A DNA stretch of 64,000 bases from JADFQT01 sp965216025. GTDB taxonomy: Bacteria; Chloroflexota; Dehalococcoidia; Lucifugimonadales; UBA3495. A program made the translations under genes and the position numbers. Under the pieces are notes generated by a model. The model ran no database searches. It had not been told where the DNA came from and saw only the letters and a program-made list of their open reading frames with translations. The stretch covers positions 1 to 64,000 of the forward strand of contig CBDCEX010000011.1 in the NCBI GenBank assembly GCA_965216025.1. Direction: 5' to 3'. Positions within the stretch are counted from its first letter, which is position 1, and each line of letters starts with the position of its first letter. This document shows, piece after piece, positions 32,717-41,836 of this stretch.

Positions 32717-33754
32717 CTACAGGGGCAAATTAATCGCCTGGCCGGTTTGGGCGCTTCGGATTACCGCCTCGGTCCACTCCATGTAATGAACCCCAGTCTC
32801 GAAGGGGACCATAGTGATTTGCTCCTGTCCCCGGATGGCGTTGGCGAACTCCTCCTCCACCCGGTAGTGGGCCTGCTGCTCCGCTGGGTTGGGAACCTCT
32901 GTCAGCTGGGTGTCGCCCCGTCGTCCGGCGTAGACCTTCTGCTGCTGATCCACGTGGATCGTGCCCTCGGTTCCGTACATCCAAATTTGGTTGCCCGTGG
33001 ACAGTCCGGTGGTGGCGCTCATTCGCATATGCACCTGGGCTCCATTGGCCAGCCGGTAGAGAATGTCCACGTGATCGGGAATATTTACCGAGGTCAGCTC
33101 CCCCTGCTCGTCGCGGCGATAGGGAACCTGGACCTGGGCCATGGCCATGACCCGGTTGCCCCGGCCCAGCCAGCGCATCATGGACTCATAGGCGGCGCCA
33201 ATGTTCAGGGTGTTGTAACCGCTCAATTCCCAGCTATGACGCCAGTGCAAGTCGCCGCCAAAGTCGGCGAACCGATTTTGCAGCGCCTGCACCTCTACCG
33301 TCAGCAATTCCCCCAAGAACCCCTCCCCGATCAGCCGCTTTAAGAGGCGGTCGATCCTGTAGGAAGTGGAGGTGGGAGTTAGCTGGCAGATTTGTTCCGG
33401 ATGCCTCCGTGAGGCCGCCAGCATGTCCCGTGCTTCCTGGGCCGTGGACGCCATCCGCGCCTCGGTCAGGACATGCTTGCCCTTTTCCAGGGCCGCCAGG
33501 GTGAGAGTGCGGTGCATGTAGGGCCAGGTGCCGATGCAGACGGCGTTGATATCATCGTCCTCCAGCAACTCTTGCCAGCCGTTGTACACCCGTGGGATGT
33601 TGAACTGGTCCGCCACGCTGCGGCTGGATGCCAGGCTACGGTTGGCCACGCCGAGGATCTCCAGATCCGGAACTTTTTGGAAGCCGGGGATATGGCGGTT
33701 GCGGACGTTGCCGCCGGCGCCAATTAACCCAACCCGAAGCTCCTCATCAGCCAT
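32717..33754 (-). CDS. Gfo/Idh/MocA-family oxidoreductase
   Basis: This 345-residue NAD(P)-dependent sugar or inositol-like dehydrogenase has the Rossmann start LRVGLIGAGGNVRNRHIPGF at residues 5-24. It continues with the family EKGKHVLTEARMASTAQEAR (usually EKPxxxx; here the conserved EKP lysine-proline is replaced by T-E-A) and a C-terminal alpha/beta domain (LTSVNIPDHVDILYRLANGA; TGVHYMEWTEAVIRSAQTGQ). The missing EKP lysine may affect catalysis or indicate a divergent subfamily. GAGGAGGGG precedes the ATG. It is co-directional with the CapA-like gene 79 bases downstream. Confidence 0.87.
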   Translation of the reverse strand: MADEELRVGLIGAGGNVRNRHIPGFQKVPDLEILGVANRSLASSRSVADQFNIPRVYNGWQELLEDDDINAVCIGTWPYMHRTLTLAALEKGKHVLTEARMASTAQEARDMLAASRRHPEQICQLTPTSTSYRIDRLLKRLIGEGFLGELLTVEVQALQNRFADFGGDLHWRHSWELSGYNTLNIGAAYESMMRWLGRGNRVMAMAQVQVPYRRDEQGELTSVNIPDHVDILYRLANGAQVHMRMSATTGLSTGNQIWMYGTEGTIHVDQQQKVYAGRRGDTQLTEVPNPAEQQAHYRVEEEFANAIRGQEQITMVPFETGVHYMEWTEAVIRSAQTGQAINLPL

Positions 33755-33824
33755 GGAACCCCTCCTCTTTAAAAACCGCTGGTGTCAAAACCACTGTTCA
33801 ACTTCTTGGGGAAGTTTTTGGGAG

Positions 33825-35387
33825 CTAGACAATCTTCCCCAGGCTCTCCCGCTTGAACCTGCCCGTTGCTGCAAGCAACCCCAAGTTGAAGGCGTCATCG
33901 CGCCGTCTATTTGTCTCGGACGACCACTCATCCGCGAGGCTCTTGAGATCGTGGGCCGTGACAAGCACTATGTTTCGGTCAAAGTGTTGAGCATGGTAGC
34001 GTACGGCTTCAGCTTCAGAATCCTCGGTAAAGTCTGGGCCGATTACCAGGAAAACAGGAACAGGCTTGTCAGCCTGATTCATGTATCCATCAAATTGGCT
34101 AAGGTGATCCTTCAGGTTGACGGGGCTCTCCTTTGATTTGTTGTCCCACATCAGATAGCTGGACTGTAGGCTCAACAGACCATCAGGGTGGTTGCTACCT
34201 CTTTGGCGCAAAGGGGTATGGTGAAGCTTCTCATCAAATAAATAGGCGGTCGCGTCCTCGAACTTCGCTTCGATCTCCAGGTCTTTGTCAATCACGTGCT
34301 GAGCGCGCAAGGTCTCATGGTTTCGTTGCGCGAGCTCCTCGTAGAAGTCGTACCAAATTGCACGCTCGTCTGACTCCGCCACCATGCGAGGCCTGAGTTG
34401 GTCAAAATGAGCTACGACTCGTCGAACCCGCTCTTCCACCGCACCAGAGGTGGATATACTTAATTGGCGACACCATGACGTAAGTTGATCACTATTAAGC
34501 CCGAATCTTGGAGAGGTGCTTGCTATGGCCTTGGAAGGCGGCACGTACCGCACCACCCGGTCAACAAGGTTGGGGATTGTATCATTGCGAGCAGACTCGA
34601 TTCCGGTCCTTGATAAAACCTCTGTCAAATGGGTTTTTCGCCTCAACGGCCTATATTCCATCAGTTGTCGGTAACCTTCGGTCCTCATTTCCAGGCCCAA
34701 AATACCGCGCATCACGACTGCTAACTCTTCCGGAATAACATCCAGGTCTGCACCGTCGTCTTGCCTGACACTGAGCAAGAGCCCCAGTCCTTGTAGAAAC
34801 CTGCGGTCATCGTTGATTTCTGCCCTGGTATGAAGCACGTTTGATGGCTTAGGGTACTTCCCGAGCTTTGCTTCGAGGAGCCGGTGGTCCGACTCCGTGA
34901 TCCGCAGACGCTCTCGAAGCTTTCTGAGGAGATTCACCTCGTCCGGGCTTTTGGCATCTTCGTTCTCCCAAGCTACTCGAAGAACGAAGAAGTAAAGGTC
35001 GAGATCGTGATACCGGCTCGAGTCATGATTGCCGCAGGCCATATCCAGAAGTTCGGTTTCATTTGAACGGTTTACGATAGACTGTTCGAACCCAATGACC
35101 TGTTCTTCAGCCAGCGAGACAGGTAGCAGGAAATCATATTGGTCCAATAGAACGTCGACCAATATCACGTGCGACATGATGCGGAAGTCGTTCCGCTGGT
35201 CTCTAAACAGGGCTCGGTCCAGGTTAATTCTGACGGTTTCTTCATGGAGATACTGAGGCTTGACCTTGATAACCGCGTCCCGTAACTCTTCATCTGCGAG
35301 TTGCCTGTGGTCAACCACATGGGCTCCTGCTATACGCCGCAGGTCGGTAAAAGTGCGGGTCTCTCTTACTGCATCATCGAACTTCAT
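33825..35387 (-). CDS. Predicted PD-(D/E)XK nuclease with TerB-like and SAP-like regions
   Basis: I do not recognise this 520-residue protein as a named family. Residues 368-440 look like a PD-(D/E)XK nuclease core: an acidic helix (LEIEAKFEDATAYLF, E377 a candidate), P-D at 401-402 in SNHPDGLL, and D415-x-K417 in YLMWDNKSKE, then QFDGYM. This spacing recalls FokI-like cleavage domains. Residues 296-328 (LNSDQLTSWCRQLSISTSG onward) resemble a SAP DNA-binding motif, and 252-281 may be a second copy. Residues 128-177 (LYFFVLRVAWENEDAKSPDE) resemble a TerB-like helical unit. The start at ATG 35387 has AGGAGA 5 bases upstream. It is a single gene beside IS630-I copy C, with no partner methylase, which suggests a stand-alone defence or DNA-processing nuclease. 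Confidence 0.6.
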   Translation of the reverse strand: MKFDDAVRETRTFTDLRRIAGAHVVDHRQLADEELRDAVIKVKPQYLHEETVRINLDRALFRDQRNDFRIMSHVILVDVLLDQYDFLLPVSLAEEQVIGFEQSIVNRSNETELLDMACGNHDSSRYHDLDLYFFVLRVAWENEDAKSPDEVNLLRKLRERLRITESDHRLLEAKLGKYPKPSNVLHTRAEINDDRRFLQGLGLLLSVRQDDGADLDVIPEELAVVMRGILGLEMRTEGYRQLMEYRPLRRKTHLTEVLSRTGIESARNDTIPNLVDRVVRYVPPSKAIASTSPRFGLNSDQLTSWCRQLSISTSGAVEERVRRVVAHFDQLRPRMVAESDERAIWYDFYEELAQRNHETLRAQHVIDKDLEIEAKFEDATAYLFDEKLHHTPLRQRGSNHPDGLLSLQSSYLMWDNKSKESPVNLKDHLSQFDGYMNQADKPVPVFLVIGPDFTEDSEAEAVRYHAQHFDRNIVLVTAHDLKSLADEWSSETNRRRDDAFNLGLLAATGRFKRESLGKIV

Positions 35388-35466
35388 CAATGTCTCCTGC
35401 CTCGGGGTGGCTATCGGTGGTCCAACGATGTTTCGCAGGGATGCGAGATGCTTGCTGGCTAATAGT

Positions 35467-36351
35467 CTAAACCAAAGCCAAGGTGGGAACTACATTGGGC
35501 AGTGATGGCAAAGGCACGGCAGGTGTAAAGATCAAAGCATCGGCTCGGGCCTGTAACCGGGTTCGGCAGCGACGTTTCACTTCTTCCTTACGGTGAGCTA
35601 GCCCGCCGAAGAATTGATTCATCTTCTCTTGGACTTTGGCTTTTGTTCCCAGGCATTCGTTGGTCGTGACCTCTTCTCTGGCCCAGTCCCAGACGGCTTC
35701 GTCGGCGTTGAAGTCTGGACTGTAGGCCGGTAAGGCCACCAACCTCAGATGCAAGTCAGGAGTGGTCAAATAGCTGCGAATCGCTGCTCCTCGGTGGGCT
35801 GGTCCATTGTCCCAGATTACTACCAGAGGTCCAGGATGGTTTGCTCTTAGCTGCTGTAAAAAGGCGGTGGAGGTCTCGGCATTGCTGTTTCCAGCTATTT
35901 CCATGGCTTCCACCTCCCCAGTCTCCAGACAAACTCCCGAGTAGTAGCAGGCCTTCTCTCCCCACCGGGGACTGGTGGAGTCCACCAGCGCTGCCTCTCC
36001 CTTGAGTACCCATTTGCCTCGCAGGTCGGCATCGGCCCGAAAGTGGGCTTCATCCACGAAGAAGATCTTGGCTCCACTCTCTTGGGCCTCCTCTCGGATT
36101 TGGCTGTACTGGAGGACGAAGGCTTTCCGTTCTTCATCCTTGGCTTTCAGGAGGCGTTTCTTGGGTCGCTTCAGCACGAAGCCCAACCGATGGAGGTAGT
36201 TCAAGCAACTGCTCCGACTCAGCCCCAGGTCAAAGCTCTGCTTGAGAAATTGCCTTACTACTTTCCAGTTCCAGTTGGACAATTCAATCCCCGCCTCCCC
36301 AGGCGGATTTTGCACCGCAGACTTCAGTTGGTTCTGTTGACCTCGGTTCAA
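35467..36351 (-). CDS. IS630-I copy C orfB, DDE transposase
   Basis: The 294-residue DDE domain is intact (FFVDEAHFRAD; VVIWDNGPAHRG; NADEAVWDWAREE), very close to copy B. The stop TAG uses the target TA and flanking base. The C7 slippage run is present at its start. Confidence 0.87.
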   Translation of the reverse strand: MNRGQQNQLKSAVQNPPGEAGIELSNWNWKVVRQFLKQSFDLGLSRSSCLNYLHRLGFVLKRPKKRLLKAKDEERKAFVLQYSQIREEAQESGAKIFFVDEAHFRADADLRGKWVLKGEAALVDSTSPRWGEKACYYSGVCLETGEVEAMEIAGNSNAETSTAFLQQLRANHPGPLVVIWDNGPAHRGAAIRSYLTTPDLHLRLVALPAYSPDFNADEAVWDWAREEVTTNECLGTKAKVQEKMNQFFGGLAHRKEEVKRRCRTRLQARADALIFTPAVPLPSLPNVVPTLALV

Positions 36352-36626
36352 GACGGGGGGGAACCCCCAGTCTGCTCAAAGACCAAACCTTGGGCCCCGC
36401 CTTGGCGAAAGTTGTCCAGCCAGTTTCCGATGGTATGAGGCTCTCGCTCCCGAGGTGTTGGCGCCCGATACATCCTTTCCCGTAAGTCGCCTACATCCAG
36501 TTGCCACCGTTCCAGGAGTTGCACTATGTCTGTCATCCCTTCCACCACCGCCCGTCGACTTCTTTTACAGAATATCGCAACTCCTCTTCGGGTTCGTTTT
36601 ATGTAGGTTTCACCTTAGCTTTGGTT
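35470..36626 (-). mobile_element. IS630-I copy C with 72-bp internal deletion
   Basis: This 1157-bp element is flanked by TA at 35468-35469 and 36627-36628 in a CTAG target. Relative to copy B it lacks 72 bases in orfA, apparently by recombination between short GAGAG-containing repeats, and has a small change at the orfA start. Confidence 0.93.
36348..36548 (-). pseudogene. IS630-I copy C orfA with in-frame deletion
   Basis: This 66-residue remnant of orfA reads MVEGMTDIVQLLERW, then PTPREREPHTIGNWLDNF. A 72-bp in-frame deletion removes 24 residues covering most of the first helix-turn-helix (RWHGLWLLAQGWSATQVAEA). The frame stays open and could still fuse to orfB, but DNA binding should be lost. 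The element is likely non-autonomous. Confidence 0.82.
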
Positions 36627-36731
36627 TAGGAGCGCCTCAGGGTCGCGTCAAATAGCCGGGCAGGGAATTGCTACGCAGCCATCAAGACCACGCCAAGCCT
36701 CTCCCAACAAAGGCCCGCCTTGATCGTTATG

Positions 36732-37076
36732 TCATTCTGACGCCCAGAGCTGGTCCACGGAAGGGTCGGGAAACAGATAAGCGAAGCCGGCACGCTCGGC
36801 GTATTGACGGTCGAGGTTGGTGTCGCCGATGTGGTAATACTCCGCCGCCTCGAACTCCTCTTTCACCTGCTCCAGCTGGTGCTTCAGCACGGTAAATTCC
36901 ACTGCGATGCCACAGCGCTGCCAGATCTCTTGCTGGTTGCCGACGGTCCGGTCGGAGCAGCTGCCGATGATAAATCCCAACGCCTGGGCCCTCCGGACCA
37001 TGTCCATCGTTATATACCCCGGCGGGTCTCCCACCTCCAATGTTCCATCGATATCGAAACTAATGAGTCTGGCCAA
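36732..37076 (-). CDS. HAD-superfamily hydrolase, small
   Basis: This 114-residue protein carries HAD motifs: motif I SFDIDGTLE at residues 7-15 (nucleophile and acid Asp), motif II near GSCSDRT (residues 38-44), and motif IV GDTNLDRQYAERAG near 83-96. It is short, so it lacks a large cap domain (C0 type). The substrate is unknown; phosphatase or phosphoglycolate-like activity is possible. It is not obviously linked to its neighbours. Confidence 0.82.
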   Translation of the reverse strand: MARLISFDIDGTLEVGDPPGYITMDMVRRAQALGFIIGSCSDRTVGNQQEIWQRCGIAVEFTVLKHQLEQVKEEFEAAEYYHIGDTNLDRQYAERAGFAYLFPDPSVDQLWASE

Positions 37077-37133
37077 ATATTATCCTCCATTGGAGTTACT
37101 GATTATTGAAAAAAGTTCCAAACATGGGAGTCC

Positions 37134-37197
37134 CAAATCCCCCTTTACAAATGGCGATACACCCAGTCCCCCTGTAAAAAAGGGGATTTAGGGGATT
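37134..37197. repeat. Intergenic palindromic repeat, C5/G5 type, copy 3
   Basis: AAATCCCCCTTTACA and TCCCCCTGTAAAAAAGGGGA form a longer, less regular version of the C5/G5 palindrome seen at 11209 and 31212, lying between the HAD gene and the thiolase gene. Confidence 0.75.
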
Positions 37198-37263
37198 ACC
37201 CAAGCGGCCACTCTCGCAGCCGCCGTGTCGGTTTAGGCAACTTTCCGAAATGGGCGGGAGATT

Positions 37264-38580
37264 CTAGCTGGGGTGCTTGCTAAACATGATCCAGCCTCCG
37301 CTGGGAGGCGTGGAGAAAGCGGCCAGGGCGGTCTCGCACCGTATCTGAAGCTGCCGCGGGCCAGCGGTGCCCCGAAGCTGCTCAATGCTGTCGGTGTACA
37401 TGGAGGCGCGAGTGCGGCCGTTGCCCAGGTTGCCACCGCTGGAGCTGAGGGGATGCGGACCCTCGACCCGGATATCTCCGGCGTAGAAGGCGAAGGCGTC
37501 TCCCCGTTTTACGCCATGCCACTGGAAGGCCTCCAGGAAAAACTGAGACATGGTGGAGTAGCCATCATACGGGTTGAAGATATCTACGTCCTCGGGACCC
37601 AGGCCAACGCCCTCGTACATCCGGCGGGCTGCCCGGTCCGTCCAGTCCTCTATCTCGTCAAGAGTCGGCTGGGTGCTGCGCGGGTTGAAGTTGTGTTGGG
37701 AGTGGTTGAGGACGTAAACGGGAGGCTGCTTCATGTCCCGAGCGCGCTCGGCGGTGGTGAACAAATAGGCCGCACAGGCGTTAACCGGCCGGTCGCAATC
37801 CCAAAGCCTGAGGGGCTTGAGGATATAACGGGAACTCACATAGTCCTCCCGCGAAAGCTGGGGTACCTCGTGGGTGGCATTGAACCCCCGGGGTGTCATC
37901 AGCCCGTTGCGGTGCTGGTTAATCACAAAGGGGGCCAGGTCGTCGTGGGTTCCCCCGTATTTGCTGCAATACTGTTCGTGGGGGAAGATGTTGATGAAAT
38001 CGTTGCCGCCGTGGTTCCCCCAGGGAACGGTCCACTGGCGGCCTCCTTTGGCGTAGTCCTCGGCGTTTTCTCCTCCCCGTCGATACCGGCCTTCCAGGTT
38101 TCCCGTGGGGTAGATCACCAAGGTTGTGTGGCACTGCCCGTCGCCCACGGCCTGGGCAGCCAAACCGACCATCTCCCCGATGGAGGGCACGTTGTCCGGA
38201 GCGTATTTAATGCTGGGCAACTCCATCTGCTCGACCAGCCATTTTGCGTTAATCCGGGTTAGGCCCCACTCGGAATCGTAGGGAGGGTCCAAGTAGGGCC
38301 GGGGCGCCCAGTTGGAAACCGCGCCGCCGCTGGCGCCGGCGATGGTGCTCTGACAGCAGATAATGCCGTCGACCTGGTCCGGCGTTACCCCGGCGTCATC
38401 CATGGCTCGCTGACAAGCGATCATGGTGTAGGCTCCCAGGGTCTGGTCCATCGATGTGCCATCCCATCGCCGATCAATCGGGGAGTGCCCATATCCGGCG
38501 ACCGCAACCTTTCCCCGGTGCTCCCAGACTCCCAGACCGTCCTTATCTCTGCGCCAAGAATACTGATTCTCTGAAGCCAT
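37264..38580 (-). CDS. Thiolase-fold protein (SCP-2 / acetyl-CoA acetyltransferase-like)
   Basis: This 438-residue thiolase-superfamily protein is of the non-canonical type usually paired with a DUF35 zinc-ribbon OB-fold protein. Features are KVAVAGYGHSPIDRRWDG at the start, TMIACQRAMDDAGVTPDQVD, GEMVGLAAQAVGDGQCHTTL, PEDVDIFNPYDGYSTMSQFF, and a closing GPHPLSSSGGNLGNGRTRAS like the thiolase 'GGxxxxGHPxGASG' loop. The reactive cysteine normally found near residue 85 is not obvious, so thiolysis is uncertain; an aldolase or condensation role (as for Ltp2-type enzymes) is possible. It follows the DUF35 partner at 38631 by 50 bases. Confidence 0.85.
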   Translation of the reverse strand: MASENQYSWRRDKDGLGVWEHRGKVAVAGYGHSPIDRRWDGTSMDQTLGAYTMIACQRAMDDAGVTPDQVDGIICCQSTIAGASGGAVSNWAPRPYLDPPYDSEWGLTRINAKWLVEQMELPSIKYAPDNVPSIGEMVGLAAQAVGDGQCHTTLVIYPTGNLEGRYRRGGENAEDYAKGGRQWTVPWGNHGGNDFINIFPHEQYCSKYGGTHDDLAPFVINQHRNGLMTPRGFNATHEVPQLSREDYVSSRYILKPLRLWDCDRPVNACAAYLFTTAERARDMKQPPVYVLNHSQHNFNPRSTQPTLDEIEDWTDRAARRMYEGVGLGPEDVDIFNPYDGYSTMSQFFLEAFQWHGVKRGDAFAFYAGDIRVEGPHPLSSSGGNLGNGRTRASMYTDSIEQLRGTAGPRQLQIRCETALAAFSTPPSGGWIMFSKHPS

Positions 38581-38630
38581 GTCTCACCCTTATAAAGGTC
38601 TCAAAACTGTTACTGCCTGGCGAATATCGC

Positions 38631-39041
38631 CTAACTGACCACCCGCCATTCGTGGATCAGCTGACCGGGGCCGCACTCCTCGAACACCACTTCTACCGCA
38701 GCTCCTATTGGGACCTGGTCCGCCGGAACGCCGGGTAGGTTGGAGTAGAAATTGATTCTGGGCTCCTCGTCCAGGGTCACCAGAGCCAGATTGTAGGGTT
38801 GATCCGGCATGCGCCGATCCAGCCGGCCATCCTCGATGAGGATATAACAGGAGATGTGGCCCTTCCCTACGACTTCCTTCCAGAGCAGCGTTTCGGCCGA
38901 GCCGCATTGGAGGCAGCTTCGCTTAGGCGGATACTGAAGTAGATCGCAGCTGCCGCAGTGCTGCAAAACCAGCCGCTTCTCGTTCACCGCGTCCCAGAAT
39001 GGCTGGCTTAACTCGTCGGGTACCGGAATAACCTTCGGCAT
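38631..39041 (-). CDS. DUF35 zinc-ribbon OB-fold protein, thiolase partner
   Basis: This 136-residue protein has the rubredoxin-like zinc ribbon (LQHCGSCDLLQYPPKRSCLQ then CGS, four Cys near 30, 33, 44 and 47) and a C-terminal OB-fold (VVGKGHISCYILIEDGR; LALVTLDEEPRINFYSNLPG). Such proteins bind acyl-CoA and form complexes with thiolase-fold partners; the gene for one lies immediately downstream at 37264. The start ATG is preceded by GGGAAGGGAAAT. Confidence 0.9.
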   Translation of the reverse strand: MPKVIPVPDELSQPFWDAVNEKRLVLQHCGSCDLLQYPPKRSCLQCGSAETLLWKEVVGKGHISCYILIEDGRLDRRMPDQPYNLALVTLDEEPRINFYSNLPGVPADQVPIGAAVEVVFEECGPGQLIHEWRVVS

Positions 39042-39332
39042 ATTTCCCTTCCCTTTTTAATACTGGGTTGCTGGGAATTACTGTTTACGGTCATCTCCCC
39101 GGCCTGCAGCGGTTCCCCAAGGAGCGTTTGGAGCATAGTGCAGGAGTCGGCCAGCTGTCAAATTTATTGAGATGTTAGGTCCGGAGCCGGGCCAGGCTGG
39201 CGCATGGGAATGGCTCTCCCGGCCATCTAAGACCGGAGAAGGATTGGGTTGGTATTGACCCCTGCGTCGGGCCGAGGATAGTCCTATCGGACCGGGCTGT
39301 ATATGGGCTGTTAGACCCTTACACTATGAAAA
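39042..39332. other. Non-coding stretch
   Basis: No gene is visible between the DUF35 gene and the palindrome at 39333. It should hold the promoter of the DUF35-thiolase pair. Confidence 0.5.
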
Positions 39333-39360
39333 GTAGGGACGCACGGCCGTGCGTCCCTAC
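39333..39360. repeat. Perfect 28-bp palindrome, probable terminator
   Basis: GTAGGGACGCACGG and its exact reverse complement form a 28-bp perfect palindrome about 60 bases past the spoVR stop. It may end transcription of the prkA-yhbH-spoVR operon. Similar 'GTAGGGACGCA' palindromes are dispersed repeats in many genomes. Confidence 0.8.
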
Positions 39361-39422
39361 GGAATAACTACTTCTTGCTCGCTGGCGACCTGGCCTGCTC
39401 TATCAGGCGCTGCCAGGGTCCA

Positions 39423-40961
39423 CTAGCCACTGACTTTCCGGGTCGTATGGTCTTCTCCGTCATAGGTGTCCACCACCCGAGTTACCTGGTCGTCGGTGAT
39501 TTCGTCGGTTTCCAGGTGGACCGGGCGGCCCCACAAGTAGAATAGCTTCTCCAACGTTCCCTGCTGGTATCGCTGATTCAGTTCGAAGGGGGACCGGGAA
39601 TCGCTTACGTGCATCAGGTACAACTCCCGATTGTCGTTATAATTGCCGTCCTTCACGTAAATGATGGGAGAGACATAGAGGGTCAGGTGGCGCTTTAGTA
39701 TTTGTCGAAGGGTTTCGGGCCGGTTCTCGACCACCACGTCGATTATCTCCCCCGATTCGTCGTCAACCTGCTCCTGGTACAGGTACAGCTTCTGGTCGTG
39801 GATGAAATCGTCCCGGAACAGCAGCTCTACCGCCATGCGGTCGCTGTAATTGGCCCGCACCTCAAAGATCTTGTCCCGGCCCTGATTCGCCCCGGTGTTC
39901 CAGTAGGCCCAGCGATGTGGGTCTTCGCATTCTTCAAACTCCCGGCCGAAGCGCCCCTTGTCCCACTGCTCTTCGACATACTCGTAAAGGCCATAACCAA
40001 CCCGGTACCAGTTCAGGGACTTCTTATCCTCCCGTAGGACAGCCGAGTGGAATTTATTGAAAACCCCATGCTCTTCCGGAGTCAACAACCCTTCCTGGAA
40101 AATCTGTCTCATAATGTGAACGTGAACGTAGGTAGCCCATCCTTCGTTCAGCAGCTTGGTCCGGCCGTTGGGGGCCAGGGCCCGGGCCTGATTGCGGATC
40201 ACCGAAAGCATATCCGCAGCCATGGGACGGAGCGGCTTGGGGGAGTGGGTAATCACATAGCGAAGCAGGTCGTACTCCGGCTGGGGAGGCGTTTTAAGCA
40301 ACACCTCATTGAGGTTTCGTTCAATTACCGCGATCTCCTCCGCCGTTTGCACTCCTCTTAGCTCTCCAGCTAAGGTGGTGGGACGCTCCAGCTTGGCTCT
40401 TTCGACGGCGATCAGCCGATCGCGCAGATCTTCCTCGGGCACCTCCTCAGCGAAGGGATCCAGATCCTGGTGCCACTGAATCGCCATTCCGGCATCGATT
40501 ACGGCCTCCACCTCATCCACGCCATACCGGTCGGTGTACTCCTGAAATCGAAGAGCGGCGTTACGGGCCTCGTCGGCTATATCAGCGAAGGACCGCCCGT
40601 GCTGGCAGTACCTGTTGGCCAGGAAGAAATCGACGTGCCCGTAGACATGAGCCAGGATCAGTGCGTTTAGCGCCAGGGGATTTGTCTCCACTAGAAACGC
40701 TTTGGGGGTTTCAAAATTCCAGGCCTGCTCATAAGGGATGCCGTGACCGGTATGCTCATAAATTGTTCGGTTCCTTTCGTAGTCACGGCCAAAGGACCAG
40801 TGGGAGAAGTTGGTCGGGAAGTTATATGACATGCCTTCCAGCACCCGCTGGGCGGAAACGATCTCGAACATGATCTCCGTGGTCAGGAGCCCCATGTCTT
40901 CGGCGATTTCTCGCACTCTAACATCGATTTTTCTTAGGCGGTCCAAATCCCCTTGGTTCAT
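39423..40961 (-). CDS. spoVR: SpoVR-family protein
   Basis: This 512-residue intact SpoVR homolog contains the family features FPTNFSHWSFGRDYERNRTI, then YEQAWNFETPKAFLVETNPL, NALILAHVYGHVDFFLANRY, LNEGWATYVHVHIMRQIFQE, VGYGLYEYVEEQWDKGRFGR and LYLMHVSDSRSPFELNQRY. In Bacillus SpoVR is involved in spore cortex formation, and in Gram-negatives the YcgB homolog is in the stress regulon with yeaG (prkA) and yeaH (yhbH). The molecular function is unknown. It begins 16 bases after the yhbH stop, within a prkA-yhbH-spoVR operon whose other two genes are damaged, so the protein may no longer have its partners. Confidence 0.92.
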   Translation of the reverse strand: MNQGDLDRLRKIDVRVREIAEDMGLLTTEIMFEIVSAQRVLEGMSYNFPTNFSHWSFGRDYERNRTIYEHTGHGIPYEQAWNFETPKAFLVETNPLALNALILAHVYGHVDFFLANRYCQHGRSFADIADEARNAALRFQEYTDRYGVDEVEAVIDAGMAIQWHQDLDPFAEEVPEEDLRDRLIAVERAKLERPTTLAGELRGVQTAEEIAVIERNLNEVLLKTPPQPEYDLLRYVITHSPKPLRPMAADMLSVIRNQARALAPNGRTKLLNEGWATYVHVHIMRQIFQEGLLTPEEHGVFNKFHSAVLREDKKSLNWYRVGYGLYEYVEEQWDKGRFGREFEECEDPHRWAYWNTGANQGRDKIFEVRANYSDRMAVELLFRDDFIHDQKLYLYQEQVDDESGEIIDVVVENRPETLRQILKRHLTLYVSPIIYVKDGNYNDNRELYLMHVSDSRSPFELNQRYQQGTLEKLFYLWGRPVHLETDEITDDQVTRVVDTYDGEDHTTRKVSG

Positions 40962-41836
40962 ACCAAATCCCCCCGGTTTACTGCGCCCACCGGTCCTTTT
41001 TGAGGAACTCCCGCAGGGCGGGCCAAATTTGTTTCCGGTCTTGGATTACCACCCCCAAAAAGGGCAAATCCTCCCCTCCAGACGTCACGTCCACGCTGAC
41101 CCCGTCGCTGGTCACGTTGGAATCCACCAGAGGAAAGCTCTCCTTGAAGGAGGGAAACAAGTTGCCGTAGGAGCGATAATGCTCGTCCACGTGGATCTCC
41201 CCGTATCCAAACATGTTGATGCCCTTCTGGAAGAGCTTCTTGGCTTCCGCCATGGAATCCTGCGGGGCGAAATCCTCGCCGTCGGAAAAGTGGAAGGCAT
41301 ACACGTTCCACAATTTCGTCGGATATTGGGAATCGATCAGCCCATTGGCCAGCTCATACGCGCTGGCACACCGTGTGCCGCCGCTCTCCATGGTATGAAA
41401 AAACTCCTCTTCTGGTACCAGGCGGGCGGCTGTGTGATGAATGATGAAGCGAATTTCCACCCTCTGGTAGATGGTCCTGAGAAATTCGGACAGCCAGAAC
41501 AAGAGCGACCGGGCGACATACTTCTTCATCGTCGTCATTGAACCGGAAACGTCCATCATTGCCAGAACAACGGCGTTGGATTGCTGCTGAGTATCCTCTC
41601 GAATCCGATGATACCTGAGGTCCCCGCTCTGGTAGATTCCAAAGGGCTCCACTTCAGACGAGGTTTCAAGCTTGATGTTTGGGAAGCTGGGGTCCTCCAG
41701 CAATATCACCGCCTCGCTAAGATCTCCTCCGGCCTGCTTGAGGGCATGAAAGCACGCCAGCTCATCCCGCCCGGTCTGGTCAACCAGTATCTGGAGGAAG
41801 GCGAAGAAGCGGCCAAAGGGGGTTCGGGAGCTTCTC

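Noticed and set aside
11209..37197. C5/G5 palindromes considered as a CRISPR array
   Set aside because: The three units are thousands of bases apart, palindromic and lack regular spacers, so they are dispersed intergenic repeats.
37273..38262. Long plus-strand frame of 329 codons opposite the thiolase gene
   Set aside because: The minus-strand thiolase has clear family motifs and a DUF35 partner; the opposite frame is a GC-driven shadow.
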